Position numbers and translations under genes: made by a program
Assembly (NCBI GenBank): GCA_947624965.1
Contig: CANQMN010000001.1
Coordinates: 124,001 to 188,000 of the forward strand
DNA from: an uncultured Clostridia bacterium
Lineage (GTDB): Bacteria > Bacillota > Clostridia > Christensenellales > Borkfalkiaceae
DNA length: 64,000 nt
Direction of reading: 5' to 3'
The notes under the pieces: model-generated
Told to the model about the DNA's origin: nothing
Seen by the model: the letters and a program-made list of their open reading frames with translations, nothing else
The model's database searches: none
Part shown: one piece after another, positions 1 to 8,782 of the stretch
Numbering within the stretch: position 1 is the first letter of the stretch
Layout: every line of letters starts with the position of its first letter

Positions 1-8
1 CGAATGCG

Positions 9-46
9 CGAAAATTTCCCCGCGCGGCGCGCCCGCGGAAATTTTC
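9..46. repeat. inverted repeat at left edge
   Basis: The arms GAAAATTT and AAATTTTC flank a GC-rich core with CCGCG/CGCGG pairing. It lies just upstream of the promoter of the first gene. It may be the terminator of a gene outside the window. No coding signal is seen here. Confidence 0.4.
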
Positions 47-75
47 TCCAATTTTCGCAAGACGGCGACAGAAAT

Positions 76-104
76 TTGACAAAACGCGCAGAATCGTTTA
101 CAAT
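76..104 (+). promoter_or_regulatory. sigma-A type promoter for the GNAT-like gene
   Basis: TTGACA at 76-81 and TACAAT at 99-104 with a 17-bp spacer. The expected transcription start is near 111, leaving a short leader with a GAGGAAAG ribosome binding site before the ATG at 128. Confidence 0.8.
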
Positions 105-127
105 AAGAAAAAACATCCGAGGAAAGC

Positions 128-1246
128 ATGATCGAAATACAGGAAGTAAAGACCCGCGCCCAGCGCAAAAAGTTCGTACAGTTCCCCCTCAAACTCTACA
201 AGGGAGACCCCTGCTTCGTCCCGCCGCTCTACGCAGACGAGATGAAGGTATTCAAAAAGAACTATTCGTACAACGACCAAGCCGAGGCGGTCTACTACCT
301 CGCCTACCGCGATAAAAAAGTCGTGGGGAGAATTTCGGGCATCTTGCAGCGCGTCGCCAACGAAAAGTGGAACCAAAAGCGGGTGCGCTTCACGCGCTTC
401 GACAGCATCGACGATCAAGAAGTCGCAAACGCCCTGTTTGCCGCCGTCGAACATTGGGCGAAGGACAAGGGCATGGAGGAGGTCGTCGGTCCGCTCGGAT
501 TTTCCGACTTGGAGCGCGAGGGGCTTCTCATCGAGGGCTTCGGCGAGCTCGCCACCTTCGAGGAGCAGTACAACTTCCCCTACTATCAAAACCTCATCGA
601 AAATTTGGGCTACCAAAAAGAGGTGGACTGGATCGAGCACAAACTGTCCCTTCCCAAGGAGCGGGACGAACGCCTTCCCCGCCTCTCCCAGAAGATCTTG
701 GACCGCTACGGGCTCCATTTGAGCAAGGCGAAAAACACCCGCGACTTCCTGAAAAAATACGCCGATAAATTTTTCGAGGTGCTCGACGCTTCCTACGAGG
801 AAATTTACGGCACGGTGCCCTTCACCGACCGCATGAAAAGGGAGCTCATCGCCAACTTCAAACTCGTCATCGACATGCGGTTTATCCGCGTCATTCTCGA
901 TGAAAACGAACGCCCCGTCTGCTTCGGCATCTGCTTCGCCTCGCTCGCGAAGGCGCTGCAAAAATCGGGCGGAAGATTGACGCTCCCCGCCCTCTTCCGC
1001 GTGCTGAAAGCGATAAGACATCCCAAGATCATCGACCTCGCCCTCATCGGCGTCGTCGAGGAATACCGCTTGAAGGGCGTGAGTTCGGTGCTCATCAACG
1101 AGCTCATCAACATGCTCGACGAGAACGGCGTGGAGTACTGCGAGACCAACCTCAACTTGGAGGATAATTACAGCATCCACAACATGTGGAAGTCGTTCGA
1201 CAGCGTCCAGCACAAACGCCGCCGCTGCTACGTAAAAAAACTTTAA
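128..1246 (+). CDS. GNAT-like N-acetyltransferase family protein
   Basis: A 372-residue cytosolic protein resembling the conserved bacterial family annotated as hypothetical or GNAT-fold N-acetyltransferase. It starts with a conserved-looking MIEIQEVKT segment and a positively charged KLYKGDPCFVPPL region. The middle has GPLGFSDLEREGLLIEGFGE. The C-terminal third (VVEEYRLKGVSSVLINELI followed by a YCETNLNLEDN segment) resembles the acetyl-CoA loop and last strand of GNAT enzymes. The ATG at 128 is chosen because GAGGAAAG lies just upstream and a consensus promoter precedes it. No substrate can be assigned. It is monocistronic, ending at a terminator near 1290. Confidence 0.7.
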   Translation: MIEIQEVKTRAQRKKFVQFPLKLYKGDPCFVPPLYADEMKVFKKNYSYNDQAEAVYYLAYRDKKVVGRISGILQRVANEKWNQKRVRFTRFDSIDDQEVANALFAAVEHWAKDKGMEEVVGPLGFSDLEREGLLIEGFGELATFEEQYNFPYYQNLIENLGYQKEVDWIEHKLSLPKERDERLPRLSQKILDRYGLHLSKAKNTRDFLKKYADKFFEVLDASYEEIYGTVPFTDRMKRELIANFKLVIDMRFIRVILDENERPVCFGICFASLAKALQKSGGRLTLPALFRVLKAIRHPKIIDLALIGVVEEYRLKGVSSVLINELINMLDENGVEYCETNLNLEDNYSIHNMWKSFDSVQHKRRRCYVKKL

Positions 1247-1259
1247 GAGAAACAAAAAG

Positions 1260-1297
1260 ACCGCCGCCGAGCCAAAAGCCCGATCGGCGGTTTTTTA
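1260..1297 (+). terminator. intrinsic terminator after the GNAT-like gene
   Basis: The stem ACCGCCG...CGGCGGT is followed directly by six T residues (1291-1296). A second GC-rich hairpin (CCGCCCGC/GCGGGCGG) at about 1326-1345 lies between the convergent genes but lacks a clear T-run. Confidence 0.75.
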
Positions 1298-1360
1298 TTT
1301 CTCTATGCCAAAAGCCGCAACTCCCGCCCGCGTTGCGGGCGGTTCTTATTCTATTTCATT

Positions 1361-2674
1361 TCAGAGACAGCGGAAAAGATAGGAAGCGTGCGGCGCGAGC
1401 ACGAGCGCGCCGAGCGGCACATGTTCCCCCGTGAGAAGATCCTCCGCCGTCCCTTCGCCGAGCGAGAGTACGACTTCCCGCTCCCCGATATTCACCGCGG
1501 CAAGGATCTCCTCGCCTTCCCCCCGCCGCACGAAGGCGAGATGCTCGTTGGAGAGCGCAACTTTTTCATAGCCGCCGTAGGAGAGCGCGCGGCTCGCCTT
1601 TCTGATTGCGGCAAGTTTTCCGATGTGCGCGGAAAGTTCCGCGTGCGCGCCTTTATCTATCTCGTCGATACACGGGCGGAGCGCCTCGTCCCCGCCGCGC
1701 TTGTCCCCCTCCGCGCCGAACTCCGAGCCGTAGTAAACGCACGGCATGCCCGGCATCGTAAAGAGGAGCGTATACAGCGGGAGCAAGTTCCGCTTATCGG
1801 CAAGCGCGGTATATGCGCGGTCCACATCGTGGTTGTCCACGAAGTTCAGCATGCGCTTGCCGCGGTACAGCGACCAAGGAAAATCGCCGAACAGGCGGGT
1901 GAGCGAATATTCGATCTCGAAGAGGTTGCGGCTGTTGAACGCCGAGATCATGCCCTTGTAGCACTCGTAATCGGTGATGGAATCCAGCCGCGCGGGCGAG
2001 AGATTGTGCGCGAACGAAGTGCAGTGGATCACCTCCCCCACGAGAAAGAAGTCCTCCTTCTCCGCGGAGACGGTGCGGCGCAGAAGTTCCAAAAACCACG
2101 GCGGAAACAGATAGCATACGTCCAGCCGAAGCCCGTCGATGCCGAAATTGCGGATCCAGAACCGTACGGCGTCCATGAGATAGTTCTGCACTTCCCCGTT
2201 TTCGAGGTTGAGCTTCACGAGCTCGGCGTGCCCCTCCCAATCCGCATAGCGGAAGCCGTCCCCGTACGGAGAATCTCCGTAAAAATCGAGATAAAACCAA
2301 TCCTTCGTCGCCGCGCGCTCCCGCTCCTCCATGACTTTGCGGAAGGCGGGAAACGCCCGCCCGACGTGATGGAATACGCCGTCGAAGAGAACGCGGATGC
2401 CCGCTTCGTGAAACTTTTCCACGAGCGATGCGAGCTCCTCGTTCGTCCCGAGCCGCCTGTCCGCGCGGAAGAAGTCCACCGTGTCGTAGCCGTGCCGCTC
2501 GCTCTCGAAGAGCGGATTGAAGAGCACGGCGGTAACGCCGAGCGCGCGCAGGCGGGGGATCTCCCGCTCGATGCGCGAAAATCTGTGGCGCGTCTCGCCG
2601 AAATCGTTCTCCCGCTCTGCTCCGCAGAAGCCGAGCGGATAGATCTGATAGAATACCGCCTCGTCAAACCACAT
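1361..2674 (-). CDS. GH13 alpha-amylase family glycosidase
   Basis: A 437-residue cytosolic enzyme of glycoside hydrolase family 13. The N-terminus (AVFYQIYPLGF) is the usual first barrel strand of maltogenic or neopullulanase-like members. The catalytic triad motifs are visible: DGLRLDV with the nucleophile Asp near residue 180, FLVGEVIH with the acid/base Glu, and NFVDNHDVDR with the third Asp. A short beta domain ends the protein. There is no signal peptide, so it likely acts on imported alpha-linked oligosaccharides. It lies 4 nt downstream of the GH3 gene and is probably cotranscribed with it. The exact specificity (alpha-glucosidase, cyclomaltodextrinase or neopullulanase) cannot be read from sequence. 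Confidence 0.9.
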   Translation of the reverse strand: MWFDEAVFYQIYPLGFCGAERENDFGETRHRFSRIEREIPRLRALGVTAVLFNPLFESERHGYDTVDFFRADRRLGTNEELASLVEKFHEAGIRVLFDGVFHHVGRAFPAFRKVMEERERAATKDWFYLDFYGDSPYGDGFRYADWEGHAELVKLNLENGEVQNYLMDAVRFWIRNFGIDGLRLDVCYLFPPWFLELLRRTVSAEKEDFFLVGEVIHCTSFAHNLSPARLDSITDYECYKGMISAFNSRNLFEIEYSLTRLFGDFPWSLYRGKRMLNFVDNHDVDRAYTALADKRNLLPLYTLLFTMPGMPCVYYGSEFGAEGDKRGGDEALRPCIDEIDKGAHAELSAHIGKLAAIRKASRALSYGGYEKVALSNEHLAFVRRGEGEEILAAVNIGEREVVLSLGEGTAEDLLTGEHVPLGALVLAPHASYLFRCL

Positions 2675-2678
2675 CTCT

Positions 2679-5036
2679 CTATTCTCTCCCGCGGAAGGTC
2701 TCCGCGATCGCGCGCAGCGTCTCGCAGGCGTTGCGTTGCAGTTCCCCGCGCGTGAGCCGCCCGCGACCGAGCCCGCGCAAAAGTCCGCCGTGCTGCTTCC
2801 GCTTGCCGAGATACCCGCCGCCCGGCATGAGCACGTTCACGCCCGCATGCACGCGGTAGGCGTTGTTTTTCAGCTTTGCGTTCTCCGGACAGCGCGCCCG
2901 CTTCATCCACCAATCGGTGATCACACATCCGCCGAACCCCCATTCGCCGCGCAGGATGCCGCGGACGAGCTCGGCGTTATAGCTCGACAGAACGCCGTTC
3001 ACTTTATTGTACGACGTCATGAGAAAGCGCGGCTTTCCTTCCTTTACGCAGATCTCGAAGCCGTAGAGGTAGAGCTCGCGCAGAGCGCGTTCGGAGAGGC
3101 GGGAATCGTTCCCGTTCCGTCCGAACTCCTGGTTGTTGCAGGCGAAGTGCTTGGGACAGGCGGAGACGCCCGCGCTCTGCACGCCGCGCACGGCGGCGGC
3201 GGCGATCTTCCCCGTGAGATAGGGATCCTCCGAAAAATATTCAAAATTGCGCCCGCACAGCGGGTTGCGGTGCAGATTCATCGCGGGTGCGAGGAGCACG
3301 TCGGAGCCGCGCTCCCGCATCTCCCGCCCCACGCAGGCATAGACCTGTTCCGCGAGGGCGACGTCGAAGGTGCAGGCGAGCAGGGTCCCGATCGGGAGCA
3401 GTGCGCTCCGCTTTTTCAGGCGGATGCCCGAAGGTCCGTCCGTCGCCGTAACGGGCGGCACGCCGCGCGCGCGGAGGGAGGGGCTCACCCCGCCGAACAC
3501 GCCCGCATTGCCGTCCGCGCCGAGCGGACTGTTCATTTTGAGCGCGCCGTACGCGAGCGCCTCTGCCTCCCTGTCAGAAAGGGAAGCGGCGAACTGCTCC
3601 GCCGAAGCGGCGCCTTCTATCACGTCGCGAAACGGAATTTTCCCGCCCTTGGGCAATTCCGCGGGCAGATCCCGAAAAATTTCCGCACCCATGTCCCCGT
3701 TTTTCGGTTCTGCGCGCCGCGTGCCTCCGTCGGCGGCGCGCACTTCGAGCGCGCGCTGCGGCGCGCCGAGCCGCGTCAGCCGTTCGACGACGCGCTCCTT
3801 TTCACACGAAAACGTCCCCGAAAGGGACGCCCGCCGCACATCCCCGCCGACGTAAAGGGCGTACACTCCCGCGGGCATGACGAAGGCGGAGCGCGCCTCG
3901 TCGTACACGCAGAACGCGCGCGGCGGCAACAAGATCTCGCCGCGCTCCTCCTCTCCCGGTGCCAGCCGACCCGTCTTGTAAAATCCGACGAGCTCGCGCG
4001 CGGGCGCGCCGAGCGTTCCCTGCGGCTTTTGCACGTACGCCTGCACGACTTCCCGCCCCGCGCGCCCGCCGACATTTTTCACGCAGAACTTTATCGCGCC
4101 GTCCTCGTATTCGGCGCGGACGGAAAAGCGGGTATAGCCCAGCCCATAGCCGAAGGGATAGAGAACGTCCTCCTTGGCGAACGTCTCGAAGTGGCGGTAG
4201 CCGAGGAAAATATCCTCCGTATATTCGTTGAACGCCTTACCGCCGAAGTTGCGGGCGGGATATTGCCCGTAGCGAAAAGCGATCGTATCGGCGAGCCTGC
4301 CGCTCGGCTCCGTCTTTCCCGTGAGCACGTCGGCGACGGCGTTCCCCGCCTCCATGCCGCCCTGAAAGGCGAGAAGGAGCGCGCCGATCGGGTATTCCTT
4401 CGTCCACGAAAGATCGATGACGTTGCCCGCGTCGAGCACGACGGCGACATGCGGAAACGCCCCCGTTACGAGGGAAAGCATGCGCCGCTCCTCCTTCGTG
4501 AGGTAAAAGCTCCCCTCTTCGAGGGTGTGTTCGCAGTCCTCCCCCGCCGCCCTGCCGAGGACGACGACGGCGGTCTCCGTCTCGGCGCGCGCCGCGCGGA
4601 TGAGCTCCTCTTTGAGCGGCATTTCGGGCGCGGAGCGGGGCCATTCGCCCCACCCGCCGTAATCGAGCGGATGCGCCGCGGAAAACTTTTCGTACGCCGC
4701 GGAAAGCTCCTCGCACAGCGGAAGCGCGGCGCGAAGCCCTTGGAGAATGCTCACGCGGTAGGGCGCGATCACATTCCCGCCCGAGCCGTACCCCGTATAG
4801 AAGGTATCCGTCTGCGCCCTTCCGAAGAGCGCGATCTTGCCCGCGAGCGGGAGCATCCCGTCGTTTTCGAGCAGGACGGCGCCCTCCGCGGCGGCGCGGC
4901 GGAGAATGGCGGACGTCTCCGCGCGCACCTCCCCGCCGAACGCCTCCGCATTCATCTTCTGATTGAGCGCGCTCCCCGTGCATTTGAAATAGATCCCCGC
5001 CGCAATGCCGAGGAGTTTGTGCGCGATCTTCCCCAT
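2679..5036 (-). CDS. GH3 beta-glucosidase-like enzyme, permuted domain order
   Basis: A 785-residue glycoside hydrolase family 3 enzyme. The order is permuted relative to classical GH3: the alpha/beta-sandwich half with EGAVLLENDG and the fibronectin-III-like part come first, and the TIM-barrel half lies at the C-terminus. The barrel has ATDGPSGIR, PKHFACNNQEFGRNGNDSR and the nucleophile motif CVITDWWMK near residue 710. This arrangement is known for a group of ruminococcal and clostridial beta-glucosidases. No signal peptide is seen, so it is probably cytosolic. The ATG at 5036 has no Shine-Dalgarno. The -10 box ends 9 nt before it, which suggests a leaderless mRNA. Substrate (beta-glucoside or beta-xyloside) is not resolved. 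Confidence 0.9.
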   Translation of the reverse strand: MGKIAHKLLGIAAGIYFKCTGSALNQKMNAEAFGGEVRAETSAILRRAAAEGAVLLENDGMLPLAGKIALFGRAQTDTFYTGYGSGGNVIAPYRVSILQGLRAALPLCEELSAAYEKFSAAHPLDYGGWGEWPRSAPEMPLKEELIRAARAETETAVVVLGRAAGEDCEHTLEEGSFYLTKEERRMLSLVTGAFPHVAVVLDAGNVIDLSWTKEYPIGALLLAFQGGMEAGNAVADVLTGKTEPSGRLADTIAFRYGQYPARNFGGKAFNEYTEDIFLGYRHFETFAKEDVLYPFGYGLGYTRFSVRAEYEDGAIKFCVKNVGGRAGREVVQAYVQKPQGTLGAPARELVGFYKTGRLAPGEEERGEILLPPRAFCVYDEARSAFVMPAGVYALYVGGDVRRASLSGTFSCEKERVVERLTRLGAPQRALEVRAADGGTRRAEPKNGDMGAEIFRDLPAELPKGGKIPFRDVIEGAASAEQFAASLSDREAEALAYGALKMNSPLGADGNAGVFGGVSPSLRARGVPPVTATDGPSGIRLKKRSALLPIGTLLACTFDVALAEQVYACVGREMRERGSDVLLAPAMNLHRNPLCGRNFEYFSEDPYLTGKIAAAAVRGVQSAGVSACPKHFACNNQEFGRNGNDSRLSERALRELYLYGFEICVKEGKPRFLMTSYNKVNGVLSSYNAELVRGILRGEWGFGGCVITDWWMKRARCPENAKLKNNAYRVHAGVNVLMPGGGYLGKRKQHGGLLRGLGRGRLTRGELQRNACETLRAIAETFRGRE

Positions 5037-5045
5037 AACGGAAAT

Positions 5046-5074
5046 ATTATATCACGCGGAAAAACCGCTGTCAA
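5046..5074 (-). promoter_or_regulatory. consensus promoter for the GH3-GH13 operon
   Basis: Read on the minus strand: TTGACA (5074-5069), 17-bp spacer, TATAAT (5051-5046). The transcription start is predicted near 5039, only about 3 nt before the GH3 ATG. It is back to back with the apeB promoter, with 7 bp between the two -35 boxes. Confidence 0.85.
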
Positions 5075-5081
5075 TACGCGC

Positions 5082-5110
5082 TTGATTTTCGCAAAAGAAC
5101 GTTGTATAAT
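5082..5110 (+). promoter_or_regulatory. consensus promoter for the aminopeptidase gene
   Basis: TTGATT at 5082-5087, 17-bp spacer, TATAAT at 5105-5110. The start codon lies only 10 nt after the -10 box, so AGGAGA (5111-5116) would largely fall upstream of the predicted transcript start near 5117. Confidence 0.8.
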
Positions 5111-5120
5111 AGGAGACGCT

Positions 5121-6353
5121 ATGGAAGAATTTCTGTCATTTTTGGAACAATGTTATACGCCCTATCACGCCGTCGCGCTCGCCGAGACCTTTCTGCGCGC
5201 GCATGCGTTCGCTCCTTTGGAAGAGGGGGGAACGCAGCCCCTCGCGGCGGGGGGAAAGTACTTCGTAAAGCGCGGGGGCAGTCTCATCGCCTTCGTCCTC
5301 GGCGAGGGAAACGGCTGTAAAATCGTCGCCTGCCACGACGATTCCCCCTGCTTCAAACTCAAAGAAAACGCGGAGACGGAGACGGAGGGCTACCGCAAAC
5401 TCAACGTGGAACCGTACGGCGGCGCGGTCCGCTACACCTTCTTCGACCGTCCCCTGAAAATCGCGGGGCGGACGGTCCGCGCGCGGGGCGGCAAGCTCGT
5501 CTCCGAGCTGTTCGAGAGCGGCTTCTCCGTCGCGATCCCCTCTCTCTCCCTGCACATGAACAGGACGGTGAACGAGGGATTCGCGCCCGACCCGCAGATC
5601 GACCTCTCCCCCCTCCTCTCGCTGGGCGGGAAGCCGTTTGAAGAACTTCTCGGCGGAGCCATCTCCTACGATCTCTTCCTCGTCTCCGCGGAAAAGCCCT
5701 TCGTGTACGGGGCAAACGGCGAGTTTCTCGCCGCGCCGCGGCTGGACGACCTCTCGGGCGTCTATCCCGCCATGCGGGCGATCGCGGGCGAGGGAACGGG
5801 CACGCGCGTCTTTGCGATGTTTGCGGGCGAGGAGATCGGGAGCGCGATCTACGAGGGCGCGGACGGGGATCTTCTCCGCGCGACGCTCGGACGCATCGCC
5901 GCGGCAAAGGACGTCCCCCTCTCCCGCCTTCTCCGCGCCTCCATGCTCTTCTCGCTCGACCACGCGCAGGGCGTCCACCCCAACCGACCCGAATGTTCCG
6001 ACCCCACGAACCGCCCCGCGCTCGGCGGCGGCATCGTGATAAAGTCGCACGCGAACGGCGCGTACACGACGGACGCGCTCACCTCCGCCGTGCTCAAAAC
6101 CGTGCTCAAAAAGGCGAGCGTCCCCTTCCGGACTTTTTACAACCGCTCCGGCGCAAAGAGCGGCGCCACGCTCGGCACGATCGTCCTCACGCAGGCGGGA
6201 ATACCCTCCGTGGACTTCGGCATCGCCCAGCTCGCGATGCACTCCGCGGTGGAGACGATCGCCCTTTCGGACCTTTCCGCCCTGAACGCCGCGCTCGCCA
6301 CGCTGATGCAGAGCGAAATCGCATTGGACGGCGACACCGCACAGGTTTTGTGA
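5121..6353 (+). CDS. apeB: M18 family aminopeptidase
   Basis: A 410-residue cytosolic zinc aminopeptidase of family M18 (aspartyl aminopeptidase or ApeB-like), which removes N-terminal residues from peptides. Metal and catalytic motifs are visible: CHDDSPCFKLK with the first His near residue 75, LDDLSGVYPAMRAI with the bridging Asp, MFAGEEIGS with the Glu pair, SLDHAQGVHPNRPE, and the C-terminal MHSAVETI with the last His ligand. The upstream reading frame stays open for another 2.4 kb, but that part is antisense to the GH3 gene. The ATG at 5121 fits the family N-terminus (EEFLSFLEQCYTPYHAV). The gene is divergent from GH3 and ends at a strong terminator. Confidence 0.92.
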   Translation: MEEFLSFLEQCYTPYHAVALAETFLRAHAFAPLEEGGTQPLAAGGKYFVKRGGSLIAFVLGEGNGCKIVACHDDSPCFKLKENAETETEGYRKLNVEPYGGAVRYTFFDRPLKIAGRTVRARGGKLVSELFESGFSVAIPSLSLHMNRTVNEGFAPDPQIDLSPLLSLGGKPFEELLGGAISYDLFLVSAEKPFVYGANGEFLAAPRLDDLSGVYPAMRAIAGEGTGTRVFAMFAGEEIGSAIYEGADGDLLRATLGRIAAAKDVPLSRLLRASMLFSLDHAQGVHPNRPECSDPTNRPALGGGIVIKSHANGAYTTDALTSAVLKTVLKKASVPFRTFYNRSGAKSGATLGTIVLTQAGIPSVDFGIAQLAMHSAVETIALSDLSALNAALATLMQSEIALDGDTAQVL

Positions 6354-6399
6354 TCTCGCGGAAAACGCTATGATTCTCCCTCGCAAGAACAATAGAAAA

Positions 6400-6431
6400 A
6401 CAAAAGGACGGCTTGCAAGCCGTCCTTTTGT
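6400..6431 (+). terminator. terminator after apeB
   Basis: A perfect palindrome built from ACAAAAGGACGGCTTG and its complement. The right arm ends in CCTTTTGTT. It is symmetric enough to work in both directions. Confidence 0.8.
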
Positions 6432-6501
6432 TCTGCACGAATTCTCGCGCAGTCCCGTCCGCCCTTTTTCTTTCTTTCCGTCTCTTTATCAAAGCTATCC
6501 G

Positions 6502-6537
6502 AAAAGCCCCACCCGCCATGCGGGTGGAGCTTTTTTT
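6502..6537 (-). terminator. terminator of the long minus-strand locus
   Basis: The stem AAGCTCCACCCGC/GCGGGTGGGGCTT with T-runs on both sides lies 9 nt beyond the stop codon of the CE2-like gene. It marks the 3' end of the gene array that begins near 38.6 kb. Confidence 0.8.
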
Positions 6538-6545
6538 CATTCAAG

Positions 6546-7736
6546 TCATTCAAGCGTGAGCCCGAGCTTTTCCGCGATCGCCGCCGCGACGGTATTTCCC
6601 GCCGCCTCGTGTTCGCGCGCGATGGGATGCCCGTAGGGCGTCGCGGAAAGAGAGATGGCGGTGATGTCGTACGAGCCCACCAACTCCTCTTTTACCTCTT
6701 CCATGACGGTAGCGAGGTTGGACTGCGGCACCATCATGCCGGAGAGCAAAAAGATGGGCACGTCGCTACCGTACTTTCCTCCGATGACCTCTTGGATGAA
6801 CCGCTTCATGTACGCCTTCATCTGCCCGTCGGTATAGGCGGGATAGCCGTTCCCTTGGCTCGCGTTGTTGTTCCCGCGGTTGTAATCGTTCGTGCCGAGA
6901 TAGATGATGACGGCGTCGGGCGTAAAGAGGGAATAGTCCCACTCATACGCAGGATCTTCGGAGACGTCCACGTCCACGTTGACGCTGCGGTAGTTGTTGT
7001 AGATCGTGAGGGGGCTCGACGAGTTGGTGATGTGCAGGCAGATGCCGCCCCGTCCGAACACTTGCAGTTCCGCGCCCAATTTTTCGGCGCAGTAGCCCGC
7101 GTAGGAATGGAACACGTTCTGCGTGCGCGCGGTATAGCCGCCGAGCGCCTGTCCGCCCGATTCTTCTCGGTCCGTCCCCTCGCCGCAGGTGATGCTGTCG
7201 CCGAACACTTCCAGTTTGACGGAGGGACGCGCGGGCGGCGCGAGAAAACTCCCGTCCGTCTCCGCCCCGTAGAGCAGGACGGTGTTATACATGGAGGACT
7301 GCCGCTTCAAAATTTTGACGGTGTGCTCCTTGTATTCGAGCCCCTGCACGGCGACCATCTTATAGCGCGCGTTGAAACGCCCGATGGTGGCGACGTTTAC
7401 CTCGCTGTCCGTTTCGCCGTCCAAAAAGACGGAGACTTCCTTCTCGTTGTATCCCGAAATGGAATTGCACTTGATATCGACCGTGCACATGCTCCCCGTA
7501 AAGCGGAACTCGAAGCCGGACGCGCTGTTGCAGAAACTGTACGCGCCGAGGTCCTCGTTGTACATCCATCTGCCGTAGAAGTTGGAATATTCGGCGAGGT
7601 TTTCCGTCGTGAGCGCGGAAACGGGCTCGGACGCGACGGGCGGAACGTTCTCCTCTTCGTTGCAGGCGGAAAACGCCAAGAGCCCCGTTGCCAACACGAG
7701 GGAGAGGATGATGGACAAGATCGTTTTCTTTTTCAT
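6546..7736 (-). CDS. secreted SGNH esterase lipoprotein, CE2-like
   Basis: A 396-residue lipoprotein with signal segment MKKKTILSIILSLVLATGLL and lipobox FSAC. An N-terminal beta-sandwich (about residues 40-165) precedes an SGNH hydrolase domain with GDSITCGEG (block I Ser), YLGTNDYNRG (block III Asn) and YGHPIAREHEAAG (catalytic His). This two-domain order is that of carbohydrate esterase family 2, which removes acetyl groups from xylan or mannan. It is the last gene of the locus, 14 nt after the sugar kinase gene, and probably acts outside the cell on the acetylated glycan or its fragments. A simple SGNH lipase-like role cannot be excluded. Confidence 0.82.
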   Translation of the reverse strand: MKKKTILSIILSLVLATGLLAFSACNEEENVPPVASEPVSALTTENLAEYSNFYGRWMYNEDLGAYSFCNSASGFEFRFTGSMCTVDIKCNSISGYNEKEVSVFLDGETDSEVNVATIGRFNARYKMVAVQGLEYKEHTVKILKRQSSMYNTVLLYGAETDGSFLAPPARPSVKLEVFGDSITCGEGTDREESGGQALGGYTARTQNVFHSYAGYCAEKLGAELQVFGRGGICLHITNSSSPLTIYNNYRSVNVDVDVSEDPAYEWDYSLFTPDAVIIYLGTNDYNRGNNNASQGNGYPAYTDGQMKAYMKRFIQEVIGGKYGSDVPIFLLSGMMVPQSNLATVMEEVKEELVGSYDITAISLSATPYGHPIAREHEAAGNTVAAAIAEKLGLTLE

Positions 7737-7750
7737 TGTTTTTCTCCATT

Positions 7751-8770
7751 TTATCTCTGTACTCTGCCCGTGGCGTTCCCGCCCGCGAGCGATCGCACTT
7801 CATTGACCGTTACGAGGTTGAAATCTCCCTCGATGGTGTGTTTGAGGCAGGAAGCCGCCGCCGCGAACTCAATTGCCTCCTGCGCGCCGTAGCCGTTCAG
7901 AAAGGCGTAGATGAGCCCGCCGCCGAAGCTGTCGCCGCCGCCCAGCCTGTCCACGATGTGTATTTTGTATTTCGCGCTCGTGTACAGCGCACCGCCGCGG
8001 TAGAGCATGCCGCTCCAAAGATTGTCGTTTGCGGAGATGCTCTCGCGGAGCGTGAACGCGACCGCCTCGAAGCCGAAAGTTTCGGCGAGCCGTTTCGCGA
8101 CGCTCGCATAGCCCGCCGCATTGAGCTTGCCGCCCGCGACGTCCGAGCCCTCCGCCTCGATGCCGAACACGTCCTTGGCGTCCTCCTCGTTGGCGATGCA
8201 CACGTCCACATACCGCATGAGCCGCGTCATCGTCTCCTTCGCCGCCGCGCGCGTCCACAGCTTGTTGCGGTAATTCAGATCGCAGGAGACGGTGAGCCCC
8301 ATTTTTTTCGCCGTCCTGCACGCCTCCTCGCAGATCGCCGCAAGCCCCTCCGAGAGCGCAGGCGTGATGCCCGTGAAATGGAACCACTGTGCGCCCGCGA
8401 AGATCTTCTCCCATGCGAAGTCCTCCCTCTGCGCGCAGGCGATCGCCGAATGCGCGCGGTCGTATACGACCTTCCCGGGACGCTGGCTCGCGCCCTTTTC
8501 CACAAAATAGATGCCGATGCGCTCGCCGCCCCGCGCGACGCCCGAGACGTCCACGCCGTAGCGGCGCAGGCTGTTGATCGCCGCCTGTCCCAGTTCGTTC
8601 TCGGGGAGCTTGCTCACGAACGCCGCATCCACGCCGAACTGGGCGAGGGAGACGGCGACGCTCGCCTCCGCGCCCGCATACGTTACGTCGAATCCCTCCG
8701 CCTGCACCAACCTTCCGTACAGTTTGGGATTCAGCCGCATCATGATCTCACCGAACGTTACCGCTTTCAT
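7751..8770 (-). CDS. kdgK: PfkB family sugar kinase, probable 2-keto-3-deoxygluconate kinase
   Basis: A 339-residue ribokinase-fold kinase. The N-terminal VTFGEIMMRLNP and the glycine region YAGAEASVAVSLAQFG are typical of KdgK-type members. The second PfkB signature DRLGGGDSFGGGLIYA carries the catalytic Asp near residue 280. KdgK phosphorylates 2-keto-3-deoxygluconate with ATP to KDPG. The KDPG aldolase gene two positions upstream supports this. The SGNH esterase gene lies between them with a 12-nt gap. Specificity for KDG rather than another keto-sugar is inferred from context. Confidence 0.85.
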   Translation of the reverse strand: MKAVTFGEIMMRLNPKLYGRLVQAEGFDVTYAGAEASVAVSLAQFGVDAAFVSKLPENELGQAAINSLRRYGVDVSGVARGGERIGIYFVEKGASQRPGKVVYDRAHSAIACAQREDFAWEKIFAGAQWFHFTGITPALSEGLAAICEEACRTAKKMGLTVSCDLNYRNKLWTRAAAKETMTRLMRYVDVCIANEEDAKDVFGIEAEGSDVAGGKLNAAGYASVAKRLAETFGFEAVAFTLRESISANDNLWSGMLYRGGALYTSAKYKIHIVDRLGGGDSFGGGLIYAFLNGYGAQEAIEFAAAASCLKHTIEGDFNLVTVNEVRSLAGGNATGRVQR

Positions 8771-8782
8771 CCTTTTCTCCTT

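Noticed and set aside
2736..5120. Long plus-strand open frame in front of apeB (would make a 1205-residue protein)
   Set aside because: It is antisense to the GH3 gene, has an Arg/Ala-rich shadow composition and no family motifs. Only the part from 5121 is real.
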